This document shows positions 6,167 through 13,032 of a DNA stretch of 13,032 bases, piece by piece. The translations under genes and the position numbers were made by a program. The DNA is from JBLHRE01 sp047625765 (lineage in GTDB: Bacteria > Bacteroidota > Bacteroidia > Flavobacteriales > JBLHRE01). The notes beneath the pieces were generated by a model that was not told the origin of the DNA, searched no databases, and worked only from the letters and a program-made list of their open reading frames with translations. Each line of letters begins with the position of its first letter. Within the stretch, counting starts at the first letter, position 1. Location: the NCBI GenBank assembly GCA_047625765.1, contig JBLHRE010000037.1:1-13032 (forward strand). The letters are read 5' to 3'.

Positions 6167-8551
6167 TTAATTAAACATCCTTTGCCAAAGGGGTTTTTTA
6201 CCCTTAATTTCATCTCCATAATAGCCATAGCCAGAATTAGAATAGCCATAACCATAGTTGTAGTTATGGTTATAACCGTAATTAGGTCTAGGAGAAACGC
6301 CATTTAATATAACGGATAGGTTTTTCACCTGACCAGAATTAGCTAGCTCTTCTATACGCGCCTTATAGCTCTTTTGTGAGAAATTCTCGCGAATCACATA
6401 CAAGGTAGCATCTGCAAATTTGGAAACCAATAATGCGTCTGTAACTAAACCAATTGGAGGTGTGTCGATAATAATATAGTCGTAACGTTCTTTCAATTCT
6501 TTTAACATGCGTGCAAAAGAATCTTTTAAAAGAAGTTCGGCTGGATTCGGGGGTATTGGTCCCGACAAAATAATATCCAAATTGTCATTCTCGGTTTTCT
6601 GAATCACTTCATCTACGGTAGCTTTGTCAATTAAATAACTACTCAAACCTGGACTATGCTTTTCTAAACCGAAGGATTGTGATAAGTTAGGCTTTCTCAT
6701 ATCTGCTCCTATCAAGACGGTTTTCTTATCTGATATCGCAAATATATACGCCAAATTCTGAGCACTATATGTTTTCCCTTCTCCTGGTACCGTTGATGTT
6801 ACCACAAACACATTTGTGGCTTCTGCCTGGGTAAAGTATTGCAAATTGGAACGTATCGCTCGAAATGATTCTGCTCCCACAGATTTAGGACTATCCTTAA
6901 CAATAATTTCTCCGTTTTCTGTTTCTACATTTGGAATGGTCCCCAATATTGCAGCACTCTTTAGCGATATTACATCCGAAATATGGCGTATTTTACTATC
7001 CAACATTTGAATTAAATATAATATCCCTCCCGGAATTAACAATCCCACCAATATTGCAATTAAGGTATTCTGATCACGATTTGGACCTAAGAATACAGGG
7101 TTGGTTTGGTAGGGGTCTTCAAGAACAGTAATGTTAGATGTGTTACCTGCCATTTTAATTTGAACCTCAGTTCGCTTCTCCATCATTTGCTGGTATACAT
7201 CCTCAGTAATCTTGTAAAATCGATTAATGTTGATGTATTCTATCTCCTTTTTGGGTAGTTTTCTCAATTGTGAATTAAACAGATTCAATTGATTGTTGAG
7301 TTCTTGAATTTTAAAACTACAAATCTCCCTTGCTATTTGAATCCTATCGAGCAGCGTCTTTTTTAAGGTTTTTATCTCGTAATTCAAAGATTCTATTTTT
7401 GGGTTCTTCTGAATTCCTTCCATAATAACAGAATTACGCTGCAATTGCAGCTCAACCATCTTTGAGGTAAGACTTAAAATATCCGAACTCATAGTCTCTA
7501 AAATGGGTGGAGAGAACGTTTCGTTGGAATAAGGATCGAAAGCATACACGGCATCATTAAATTGCTCTAAGAATTTTCTATTCAATATTATCTCAGACTT
7601 GGATTCTTCAATGGCCATTACCTTATTAAATAAGTCTTGAACCATTGGCCCTACATCCGTTCCTTTAATGCCTTGTTTAAAACGCTCCATCTGTTTTTCA
7701 ACCAAAGCCAAACTATCTCCAAACACTTGTATCTGCTTATCAATAAAGTCAATGGTGTTTTCTAAAACTCTATTCGACTTTTGAAGTCCGTATTCTGAAT
7801 ATACCTTCACAATCTCGTTTAGATAGTCTCTGTCCTTAGCAGGAGTATTGGTTACAATGGAAAGCGTAATAAGTGTTGATGGATATTTCGCCTGCTCAAT
7901 TTTAACGCGACCCCTATAAATCTCTAATAAACTCCGTAGGTTATTTACGCGGAAAGAAAATATTCCATTGTAAATCTCAGAGCCACTGTTTACGTTTAAG
8001 CTAACAGTAAACCTGAAGCCATTCAAATCGACTTGCTCTCCAATTACAAGATTCTTTGTTGTTGAATCCTTTCTAAATGAGGCATCGGAAAATAAAGAGT
8101 AAGAAGTGGGAGAATTAAACGAAATATAGAATTCCTTACCATAAGGAAAAGCAGAAAGCGAGTCAATGGTTACAGTAAATGGATTATTTTTATACAGTTC
8201 GGTATTTCTTACTTGTCCTATTCCAAAATAACTTATTCCAAAATCTAAGTTCTTTAACGCTTGCTCAACGGTTCCATAAGCGTTTATCACACTTTGCTCG
8301 TTGGCCATTTGGTTTAAGCTACTCCATAAGGATGCTCCAAAAAATACCGATGATGGATCTACATTATAACGGTTCTCCGCAACCAATGTGCTCTTAATTA
8401 TGTACTTAGAAGGGCTGTAACGATTAACAGTATATGCCACTCCATAGGATATGATTACCGACAAGACAAACCAATACCAATTCCTTAAAAACAGGAATAA
8501 AATTTTATATAGTACTGATATATCAAAGCCTTTCTCGTTCTCTTCTTCCAT
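6167..8551 (-). CDS. Wzc-like polysaccharide co-polymerase and tyrosine autokinase (BY-kinase)
   Basis: A 794-residue inner-membrane protein that links chain-length control and export of surface polysaccharide to tyrosine autophosphorylation. In order it has an N-terminal helix (~19-40), a large periplasmic Wzz-type region with coiled-coil stretches, the GNVR-like segment before the second helix (KITEDVYQQMMEKRTEVQI, then DPYQTNPVFLG), a second helix (~497-517) and a cytoplasmic kinase domain. The kinase shows Walker A STVPGEGKT (586-594), Walker A' VLIGADMRKP (612-621), the PPNPAELL motif and Walker B YIIIDTPP (692-699). The tail (758-778) holds nine tyrosines, the expected autophosphorylation cluster. 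In Walker A' the first acid of the usual D-x-D is glycine (G615). It starts 9 bp after the Wza-like gene and stops 5 bp before the PqqD-like gene. The partner phosphatase is not in the window. Confidence 0.95.
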   Translation of the reverse strand: MEEENEKGFDISVLYKILFLFLRNWYWFVLSVIISYGVAYTVNRYSPSKYIIKSTLVAENRYNVDPSSVFFGASLWSSLNQMANEQSVINAYGTVEQALKNLDFGISYFGIGQVRNTELYKNNPFTVTIDSLSAFPYGKEFYISFNSPTSYSLFSDASFRKDSTTKNLVIGEQVDLNGFRFTVSLNVNSGSEIYNGIFSFRVNNLRSLLEIYRGRVKIEQAKYPSTLITLSIVTNTPAKDRDYLNEIVKVYSEYGLQKSNRVLENTIDFIDKQIQVFGDSLALVEKQMERFKQGIKGTDVGPMVQDLFNKVMAIEESKSEIILNRKFLEQFNDAVYAFDPYSNETFSPPILETMSSDILSLTSKMVELQLQRNSVIMEGIQKNPKIESLNYEIKTLKKTLLDRIQIAREICSFKIQELNNQLNLFNSQLRKLPKKEIEYININRFYKITEDVYQQMMEKRTEVQIKMAGNTSNITVLEDPYQTNPVFLGPNRDQNTLIAILVGLLIPGGILYLIQMLDSKIRHISDVISLKSAAILGTIPNVETENGEIIVKDSPKSVGAESFRAIRSNLQYFTQAEATNVFVVTSTVPGEGKTYSAQNLAYIFAISDKKTVLIGADMRKPNLSQSFGLEKHSPGLSSYLIDKATVDEVIQKTENDNLDIILSGPIPPNPAELLLKDSFARMLKELKERYDYIIIDTPPIGLVTDALLVSKFADATLYVIRENFSQKSYKARIEELANSGQVKNLSVILNGVSPRPNYGYNHNYNYGYGYSNSGYGYYGDEIKGKKPLWQRMFN
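6218..6280 (-). repeat. In-frame Tyr/Gly/Asn-rich low-complexity tract encoding the Wzc tail
   Basis: Codons 758-778 of the wzc-like gene are a run of TAT/TAC alternating with glycine and asparagine codons, giving nine tyrosines in 21 residues (YGYNHNYNYGYGYSNSGY followed by GYY). At DNA level the unit TATGG(T/C) recurs several times. Such tracts are where BY-kinases autophosphorylate, and they vary in length between strains by slippage. The +1 frame of this tract produces a spurious hydrophobic open frame. Confidence 0.7.
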
Positions 8552-8560
8552 TCTCTTTAT

Positions 8561-9322
8561 CTAGGGTCCTACAAATGTATAAATAACAATAGCAGCAGAA
8601 ATAAACCCAATTAGCTCTTGCAAATTGGATAGTTTAAAGTTCCCCATAAAAGTAGGTTCCAGATAAACTATATCGTTTGGAAATAGAAAATAATTAGTTG
8701 AATAAACCAAATTAACATCCGTAATATCCACTTCATAAATGTAATTCTTGAAACCAATTTGGCGGATTATCTTAACACTTTTAGTTCTAGAAGTTTCTTT
8801 TACCGCATTGGCTTGGGCAATAGCTTCCAGAATAGTTAATGTTCCATTTACCATTTCTACTCTTTGCCCACCTCCCGTTTCATTAATTACGGTAACGGAA
8901 AATGAAGAAACATCAACTCTTACTACAGGATTCTCAAGGTAGCCCACCAATTCCTCTCCTACTATTTTTTCGGCTTGCTCCACAGAAAAACCGCGAACTA
9001 AAACAGCTCCAATTTTTGGTAGCACAATGGTACCATCCAATTTCACTCTATAGGGAATTGCCCCTTGAACTGCTGCACCATTTTGACCAACACTTGCTTG
9101 ATTTAAGAAGTTCAACTCTGCCTTAGACAAGGTACTTACAGAAACGATTAATTCATCACCCTCTCTTATGATGTAATTGTTTTTCAAGAATGCTTTATCT
9201 CCGATCTGGTTTTGAGTATAATTCTCGTCCTTATCGTAATACTGCAAATACCTTGCATTGTAATACGAACATGAGCTAGACATAATCGAAATTAGAATGG
9301 TTAAGATTTTCAAATATTTCAT
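8561..9322 (-). CDS. Wza-like polysaccharide export outer-membrane lipoprotein
   Basis: A 253-residue export protein with a lipoprotein-type signal: a hydrophobic N-terminus ending in MSSSC, with C18 as the likely lipidated cysteine. The polysaccharide export (Poly_export) domain follows: NNYIIREGDELIVSVS (48-63), then YRVKLDGTIVLPKIGAVLVRG (91-111) and SVEQAEKIVGEEL. Next comes an SLBB-type segment (~141-225) with ETGGGQRVEM and LTILEAIAQA, and a C-terminal hydrophobic helix (~234-252) that could form the outer-membrane part as in E. coli Wza. It is shorter than E. coli Wza, with one SLBB-like unit where Wza has more, which is common in Bacteroidota. It forms the outer-membrane export channel partnered with the Wzc-like protein, whose gene starts 9 bp downstream. 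It begins 6 bp after the dehydratase stop, with a purine-rich AAGGA very close to its ATG. Confidence 0.93.
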   Translation of the reverse strand: MKYLKILTILISIMSSSCSYYNARYLQYYDKDENYTQNQIGDKAFLKNNYIIREGDELIVSVSTLSKAELNFLNQASVGQNGAAVQGAIPYRVKLDGTIVLPKIGAVLVRGFSVEQAEKIVGEELVGYLENPVVRVDVSSFSVTVINETGGGQRVEMVNGTLTILEAIAQANAVKETSRTKSVKIIRQIGFKNYIYEVDITDVNLVYSTNYFLFPNDIVYLEPTFMGNFKLSNLQELIGFISAAIVIYTFVGP

Positions 9323-9328
9323 ATTTCC

Positions 9329-11248
9329 TTAATCTAGGGTGCTAAACACTGAATTCTCACTTTTATATTCGGGAACCATTTCTTTAACCCTTTTCACTAA
9401 TTCCATAGAAGTTAAATCCATTAAATTAACTTCTATGTTTTTAATGAACGTTTGAAATTCGAGTTTAGGGCAAATATTGGTTTCTGAAATACAAATTTTT
9501 GGATTATGGGTAGGTTTAACATTCTCTTCATTGGTCAGTAATTCTTCATAAAGTTTTTCTCCTGGACGCAATCCAATATACTTTATAAATATATCTTTAT
9601 TTAGCTCTAAACCACTAAAATGAACCATCTTCTTAACAAGGTCGTAAATTTTAATTGGCTCTCCCATATCCAACAAAAACAACTCACTTCCATTGCCCAT
9701 AGCGCCCGCTTCCAACACCAATTGACTTGCTTCTGGAATTGTCATAAAAAAACGTGTTACCTCTTTATGGGTAATTGTAATGGGACCACCTTCTTCTATT
9801 TGTTTTTTAAACAATGGAATTACGGATCCGTTAGAACCCAATACATTCCCAAATCGAACACTTACAAAAGAGGTTATATTTCCTTCTATATTTTGATTGA
9901 AACTCAATGCCATTTCTGCAAGCCTTTTTGTTGCCCCCATTACATTTGATGGATTTACCGCTTTATCTGTAGAAATAAATACAAACTTCGATACTTTGTA
10001 TTTAGAAGCAATTGCAGCCAAATTATAAGTTGCCAGCAAATTCACCTTTACAGCCTGATGTGGTTGACTTTCCATTAAAGGCACATGCTTATAAGCAGCA
10101 GCATGATACAATACCTGAACTTTATGGGTCTCGAAAATTTGGTTCAAATGCTTGTTATCGCAGATATCTCCAATAATAGCATCTAAACCAACATTCTGGT
10201 TCTTAAATTTAATACTTAACTCCAATACCAATTGATGAATTCCTGTTTCGGAATTATCTAATAAAAGTATTGTTCTAGGTTTAAATTTGAGCAATTGCCT
10301 TACAATTTCGCTTCCAATAGAGCCTGCTGCTCCGGTAACTAAAATTGTTTTGTCATTTATTTCAGATGCAATATGATCTTGTCTTATCTGAACTTCAGAA
10401 CGACCTAACAAATCTTCTATTGTAACTTGCTTTAACTGGCTGGCTTGAATATTTCCTTCAATCCATTGATCAATGGGTGGCACATTTTTAATCTTTACTC
10501 GATGTTCTAAACAAAGATTATAAATCAGTTTTCTATCTTCGTTTGGAAGCTCTTCGCCTAAGATTAATTCATTGATTTTCTTGGAGGCAATCCAATCTTT
10601 TGCCTGATCGAGATTAAAACATTTTAGGCCCAACATTGTTTGACCAATAGACCTTGAATCTGTTGAAATAAATCCGTTTACATTATAAGCGCCAAACTTT
10701 GTTGCAAACATTTGTGCCACGCGTTGACTTCTATCTGAAACCCCGTATATAAGTACTTCAATCTTATTTTCAACCACCTTACTACTCAGACTTCTGTAAA
10801 GCACCTTTACCAAAAAACGTGAAGAAAGAAGGCTAAAAGCTACCAATAAGAAATGTATTAAAGCAATAGAATGTGGCAATTGAGGTAAAAATTCTAGCTC
10901 GGTATTTCTTGCCAAAATAGTAATCAATGTATTTGTGACCAATGCCAAAGAGGCTGCCAACATTACTCGATTTACATCCTTACCACTGGTATGGCGTATT
11001 ATTCCTTTATAGGAGCCTGTTATTAGAAAAAAAATAAAATAAAGCCCAATAATATAGGGTCCGTGAATCAATAAATCTTTCACGTAGGTTGAATCAAAAT
11101 TAAAATTGATTCTTAACAAATAAGCTAGAATAAAGGCTACACCAACTCCTATCAAATCAAATATCAAAATAAGCCATCTAGAGACGAACCTATTCGAGTA
11201 CTTGTTTACGAAATTTCTTATTATTTTATCGCCCTTTTTCAATGCCAC
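9329..11248 (-). CDS. Membrane-bound nucleotide-sugar 4,6-dehydratase (FlaA1/PglF/CapD-like)
   Basis: A 639-residue protein with four N-terminal membrane helices (~24-47, 65-79, 96-113 and 128-147), a CoA-binding-like Rossmann region (~160-255) and a C-terminal extended SDR domain. The NAD site is TGAAGSIG (305-312). The substrate and catalytic region includes YHAAAYKHVPLME (381-393), STDKAVNP (426-433) and MGATKR (437-442), where Met takes the place of the usual SDR tyrosine, as in the PglF/WbpM type. RFGNVLGSNGSV and YIGLRPGEKLYEEL follow. The likely reaction is UDP-GlcNAc to UDP-4-keto-6-deoxy-sugar. The start is GTG at 11248, overlapping the wecB end by 10 bp. The next in-frame candidate is TTG two codons on. 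With the sugar aminotransferase at the right edge it could make a 4-amino-6-deoxy sugar. Substrate specificity is inference. Confidence 0.93.
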   Translation of the reverse strand: MALKKGDKIIRNFVNKYSNRFVSRWLILIFDLIGVGVAFILAYLLRINFNFDSTYVKDLLIHGPYIIGLYFIFFLITGSYKGIIRHTSGKDVNRVMLAASLALVTNTLITILARNTELEFLPQLPHSIALIHFLLVAFSLLSSRFLVKVLYRSLSSKVVENKIEVLIYGVSDRSQRVAQMFATKFGAYNVNGFISTDSRSIGQTMLGLKCFNLDQAKDWIASKKINELILGEELPNEDRKLIYNLCLEHRVKIKNVPPIDQWIEGNIQASQLKQVTIEDLLGRSEVQIRQDHIASEINDKTILVTGAAGSIGSEIVRQLLKFKPRTILLLDNSETGIHQLVLELSIKFKNQNVGLDAIIGDICDNKHLNQIFETHKVQVLYHAAAYKHVPLMESQPHQAVKVNLLATYNLAAIASKYKVSKFVFISTDKAVNPSNVMGATKRLAEMALSFNQNIEGNITSFVSVRFGNVLGSNGSVIPLFKKQIEEGGPITITHKEVTRFFMTIPEASQLVLEAGAMGNGSELFLLDMGEPIKIYDLVKKMVHFSGLELNKDIFIKYIGLRPGEKLYEELLTNEENVKPTHNPKICISETNICPKLEFQTFIKNIEVNLMDLTSMELVKRVKEMVPEYKSENSVFSTLD

Positions 11249-12318
11249 AATGCTGTTAATTGGTTGACAATTCTTTTTGCCGTTTTACCATCCCATTTTT
11301 CTGGTACTCCTTTCGCAACAAAGGCATTTTGAAGCAAATCGATTAAGGCAATTCTTAATTTTTCTGGGTTAGTGCCAACTAAGGTGTTGGTACCTACAAA
11401 AATAGTTTCAGGTCTTTCTGTGTTTTCTCTCAGCGTTAAACAGGGTATACCTAGTAACGTGGTTTCCTCTTGTATGCCTCCAGAGTCTGTAATAACACCT
11501 TTGCCATGCGCTACTAAATTCATGAAGTTTAAATAACCTTCTGGCTCTAATAATATAAAGTTTTTAGGGAAGGAATAATTCTCTCCCAAACTTTTCTTAG
11601 TTCGTGGATGCATTGGAAAAACAACGGGCAAACCTTTAGACTCCTCTTCTATAACTTTAAAGATATTGATAATAGATTCTAGATCATCGACATTGGATGG
11701 TCGATGTAAGGTAAGCACTAAATAAGCTCCAGTTTCTAAGCCCAATTCTTTGAAATAATTATTTTGTAAAAATTGCTCTTTATGATACATCAAGGTATCA
11801 ATCATGGTATTTCCAACAAACCAAATATTGTTATTAGAAATCCCTTCTTTCAATAAATTTTCTGTGGCAAGAGTACTCGTAGTAAAATAATAATCGCAGA
11901 TACTATCGGTAACTATTCTGTTAATTTCTTCGGGCATGGTTGGATCTTTAGACCGAATGCCCGCCTCTACATGTGCCACCTTAATGTGCTTTTTTTTCGC
12001 CACCAAAGTAGCAGCCATAGTTGAGTTTACATCCCCTACAACCAAAACCAAATCTGTTGGATGCTCTTGTAAATAAGCTTCAAAAGCAATCATTATTCGT
12101 CCTGTTTGCTCTGCTTGTGAGCCAGATCCAACTTCTAAGTTGATATCGGGTTTGGGCAAACCTAACTCTGTGAAAAATTGATGACTTAATTTTCCATCAT
12201 AATGCTGACCCGTGTGCACCAAAGCATATGAAATAGCTTTGGTGTTTTGTATTTCTCGAATGATAGGAGCTACTTTCATGAAATTTGGACGGGCTCCAAC
12301 GATAAGGGTAATGTGCAT
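11239..12318 (-). CDS. wecB: UDP-N-acetylglucosamine 2-epimerase, non-hydrolysing
   Basis: Interconverts UDP-GlcNAc and UDP-ManNAc in the cytoplasm, supplying ManNAc-type sugars for surface polymers. The 359 residues show the family motifs in order: GARPNFMK (8-15), HTGQHYD (35-41), VVGDVNST (93-100, with D96), HVEAGIRS (116-123, with E118), MPEEINR (128-134), LTLHRPSNVD (202-211, with H205), DSGGIQEE (278-285) and ENTERPET (298-305). Length and motif order match complete enzymes, and the double-Glu PEE and DSGG elements point to the non-hydrolysing class. The ATG at 12318 shares one base with the stop of the sugar transferase (TAATG), so the two are translationally coupled. No UDP-ManNAc dehydrogenase (WecC) is in the window, so ManNAc may be used as such or the dehydrogenase may lie outside. 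Confidence 0.95.
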   Translation of the reverse strand: MHITLIVGARPNFMKVAPIIREIQNTKAISYALVHTGQHYDGKLSHQFFTELGLPKPDINLEVGSGSQAEQTGRIMIAFEAYLQEHPTDLVLVVGDVNSTMAATLVAKKKHIKVAHVEAGIRSKDPTMPEEINRIVTDSICDYYFTTSTLATENLLKEGISNNNIWFVGNTMIDTLMYHKEQFLQNNYFKELGLETGAYLVLTLHRPSNVDDLESIINIFKVIEEESKGLPVVFPMHPRTKKSLGENYSFPKNFILLEPEGYLNFMNLVAHGKGVITDSGGIQEETTLLGIPCLTLRENTERPETIFVGTNTLVGTNPEKLRIALIDLLQNAFVAKGVPEKWDGKTAKRIVNQLTALWH

Positions 12319-12905
12319 TAATGAAAAATAGAATTTATTGTTCTCATCATTATCTTGATGTCTGATACAAATGTATGCCTTTGCACATAATTTACACCTA
12401 TATTTAGCTTCTGAGGAAGTATTTCTTTGATGTAGAACTCTTCTGTGTTTTCAGCCTGCGCCAACAATTCGCTTTCATTTCTAAAAATGATAGAAGCTTC
12501 ATCTGTAATTCCTGGCCTAACCTGGAATACTGTTTTCTGTTGTTTCGTATAATATGCAACATACTTTGGTACTTCTGGCCTTGGCCCAACCAAACTCATT
12601 TCCCCCACCAACACATTCCATAATTGCGGCAATTCATCCAGCTTGAATTTCCTTAACCAGTACCCCATTTTAGTAACTCTACTATCTTTTGCGCCAACTG
12701 TTAGCCAGCCTTGATGTTCCGTTTCAACCTTCATTGTTCTAAACTTTAGAATAGTAAAGGGTTTCATCCCCTTTCCAACTCTAGTTTGTCTAAAAAACAC
12801 AGAGCCTTTGGAGTCTAGTTTCACCAAAATTGGCACCCAAAAAAACAGAATCAGCATAAAGAACAATCCCACCAATGAAACTAAAAAATCAAAAAGTCGT
12901 TTCAT
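12318..12905 (-). CDS. Small polyprenyl-phosphate sugar-phosphate transferase (PglC-like monotopic phosphoglycosyl transferase)
   Basis: Starts the lipid-linked repeat unit by transferring a sugar-1-phosphate from UDP-sugar to undecaprenyl phosphate at the inner membrane. The 195 residues form the minimal catalytic domain (Bac_transf): one hydrophobic re-entrant N-terminal segment (~7-28), FFRQTRVGK (37-45), FTILKFRTM (50-58), the catalytic Asp-Glu pair in LDELPQLWNV (89-98; D90, E91), MSLVGPRPE (103-111) and VRPGITD. It lacks the extra N-terminal helices of WbaP/WcaJ-type enzymes, so it is like PglC. Its ATG overlaps the TGA of the preceding aminotransferase (ATGA) and its stop overlaps the wecB start. 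PglC-type enzymes often use diNAc-bacillosamine-like sugars, which fits the dehydratase and aminotransferase neighbours, but the donor cannot be read from sequence. Confidence 0.94.
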   Translation of the reverse strand: MKRLFDFLVSLVGLFFMLILFFWVPILVKLDSKGSVFFRQTRVGKGMKPFTILKFRTMKVETEHQGWLTVGAKDSRVTKMGYWLRKFKLDELPQLWNVLVGEMSLVGPRPEVPKYVAYYTKQQKTVFQVRPGITDEASIIFRNESELLAQAENTEEFYIKEILPQKLNIGVNYVQRHTFVSDIKIMMRTINSIFH

Positions 12906-13032
12906 TTTGCAATTATTGCATTAACAGCGGCTCTTACCTCTGTAATTACAAAATCCACCTCATCGCATGTTAATTGGCTATAAATAGGAAGTGAAATTTC
13001 GTTTTGGAATAAATTATAAGCCATTGGAAAAT
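12902..13032 (-). CDS. DegT/DnrJ/EryC1/StrS-family sugar aminotransferase, C-terminal fragment (cut by right edge)
   Basis: Only the last 42 codons are in the window, read from the right edge to a TGA at 12904..12902. The fragment contains FPMAYNLFQNEISLPIY and then SQLTCDEVDFVITEVRAAV. The pattern of a hydrophobic stretch, S-L-P-x-Y, x-x-L-T, then D-x-V-x-x-V-I is the usual C-terminus of PLP-dependent sugar aminotransferases of the DegT family, which install an amino group on 4-keto or 3-keto nucleotide sugars. It ends in an ATGA overlap with the phosphoglycosyl transferase start, so the genes are in one operon. Next to a 4,6-dehydratase and a PglC-like transferase, a PglE-like role (4-amination) is the best guess. 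The catalytic lysine and PLP site lie outside the window and cannot be checked. Confidence 0.82.
   Translation of the reverse strand, partial: FPMAYNLFQNEISLPIYSQLTCDEVDFVITEVRAAVNAIIAK

Noticed and set aside
6115..6303. A 62-codon minus-strand open frame overlapping the wzc 3' end and the PqqD-like start, with a very hydrophobic N-terminus and a Cys/Arg-containing C-terminus, considered as a precursor peptide.
   Set aside because: It is the shifted frame of the repetitive tyrosine tract in wzc, and the Ile/Met/Thr run is an artefact of TAT-GG repeats. It has no ribosome site and lies entirely over two well-supported genes.
12404..12589. Minus-strand 61-codon frame inside the phosphoglycosyl transferase gene.
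   Set aside because: Shifted-frame shadow. The real frame contains the catalytic and RPGITD motifs of the transferase across the same bases.

Overview
The window looks like chromosomal DNA of an AT-rich Bacteroidota, most likely a Flavobacteriales-type marine or freshwater bacterium. The evidence is a tandem pair of short cytochrome oxidase subunit III genes behind heme O synthase, a RemB/Wzi-like outer-membrane barrel, a Bacteroidota-style Wza lipoprotein and Wzc kinase, and tightly packed genes with few Shine-Dalgarno sites. Every gene I can support lies on the minus strand, so transcription runs from the right edge (13032) to the left edge (1). The gene level is not resolvable to a genus.

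Right part (about 13032 to 2476): one unbroken surface-polysaccharide operon. In transcription order it holds the 3' end of a DegT/DnrJ-type sugar aminotransferase, a small PglC-like phosphoglycosyl transferase, UDP-GlcNAc 2-epimerase (wecB), a membrane FlaA1/PglF-like nucleotide-sugar 4,6-dehydratase, a Wza-like export lipoprotein, and a Wzc-like bacterial tyrosine kinase with a tyrosine-rich tail. These are followed by a three-gene cassette (PqqD-like protein, HPr-kinase-like P-loop kinase, NTP_transf_5-like nucleotidyltransferase) and then a Wzi/RemB-like outer-membrane protein. Neighbouring genes overlap or are at most 16 bp apart, so they are almost certainly co-transcribed and partly translationally coupled. 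Together they suggest synthesis of an amino-deoxysugar and UDP-ManNAc, loading of a first sugar phosphate onto a lipid carrier, and export and surface assembly of the polymer. The flippase, polymerase and most glycosyltransferases are not in the window and are probably upstream, beyond the right edge.

Left part (2410 to 1): the start of a respiratory operon on the same strand, with heme O synthase (ctaB), two consecutive cytochrome c oxidase subunit III genes (191 and 267 aa), and the first 20 codons of a subunit IV-like gene cut by the left edge. Only 65 bp separates the two operons, and I see no convincing terminator or promoter there.

The most unusual element is the PqqD/HprK-like/nucleotidyltransferase cassette between wzc and the wzi-like gene. 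The same three protein types occur as tailoring enzymes in some lasso-peptide (RiPP) loci, but here there is no visible precursor peptide, leader peptidase or cyclase. Two of the three genes start with TTG. There are no tRNA or rRNA genes, insertion sequences or CRISPR arrays in the window, and no gene-free stretch longer than 65 bp.
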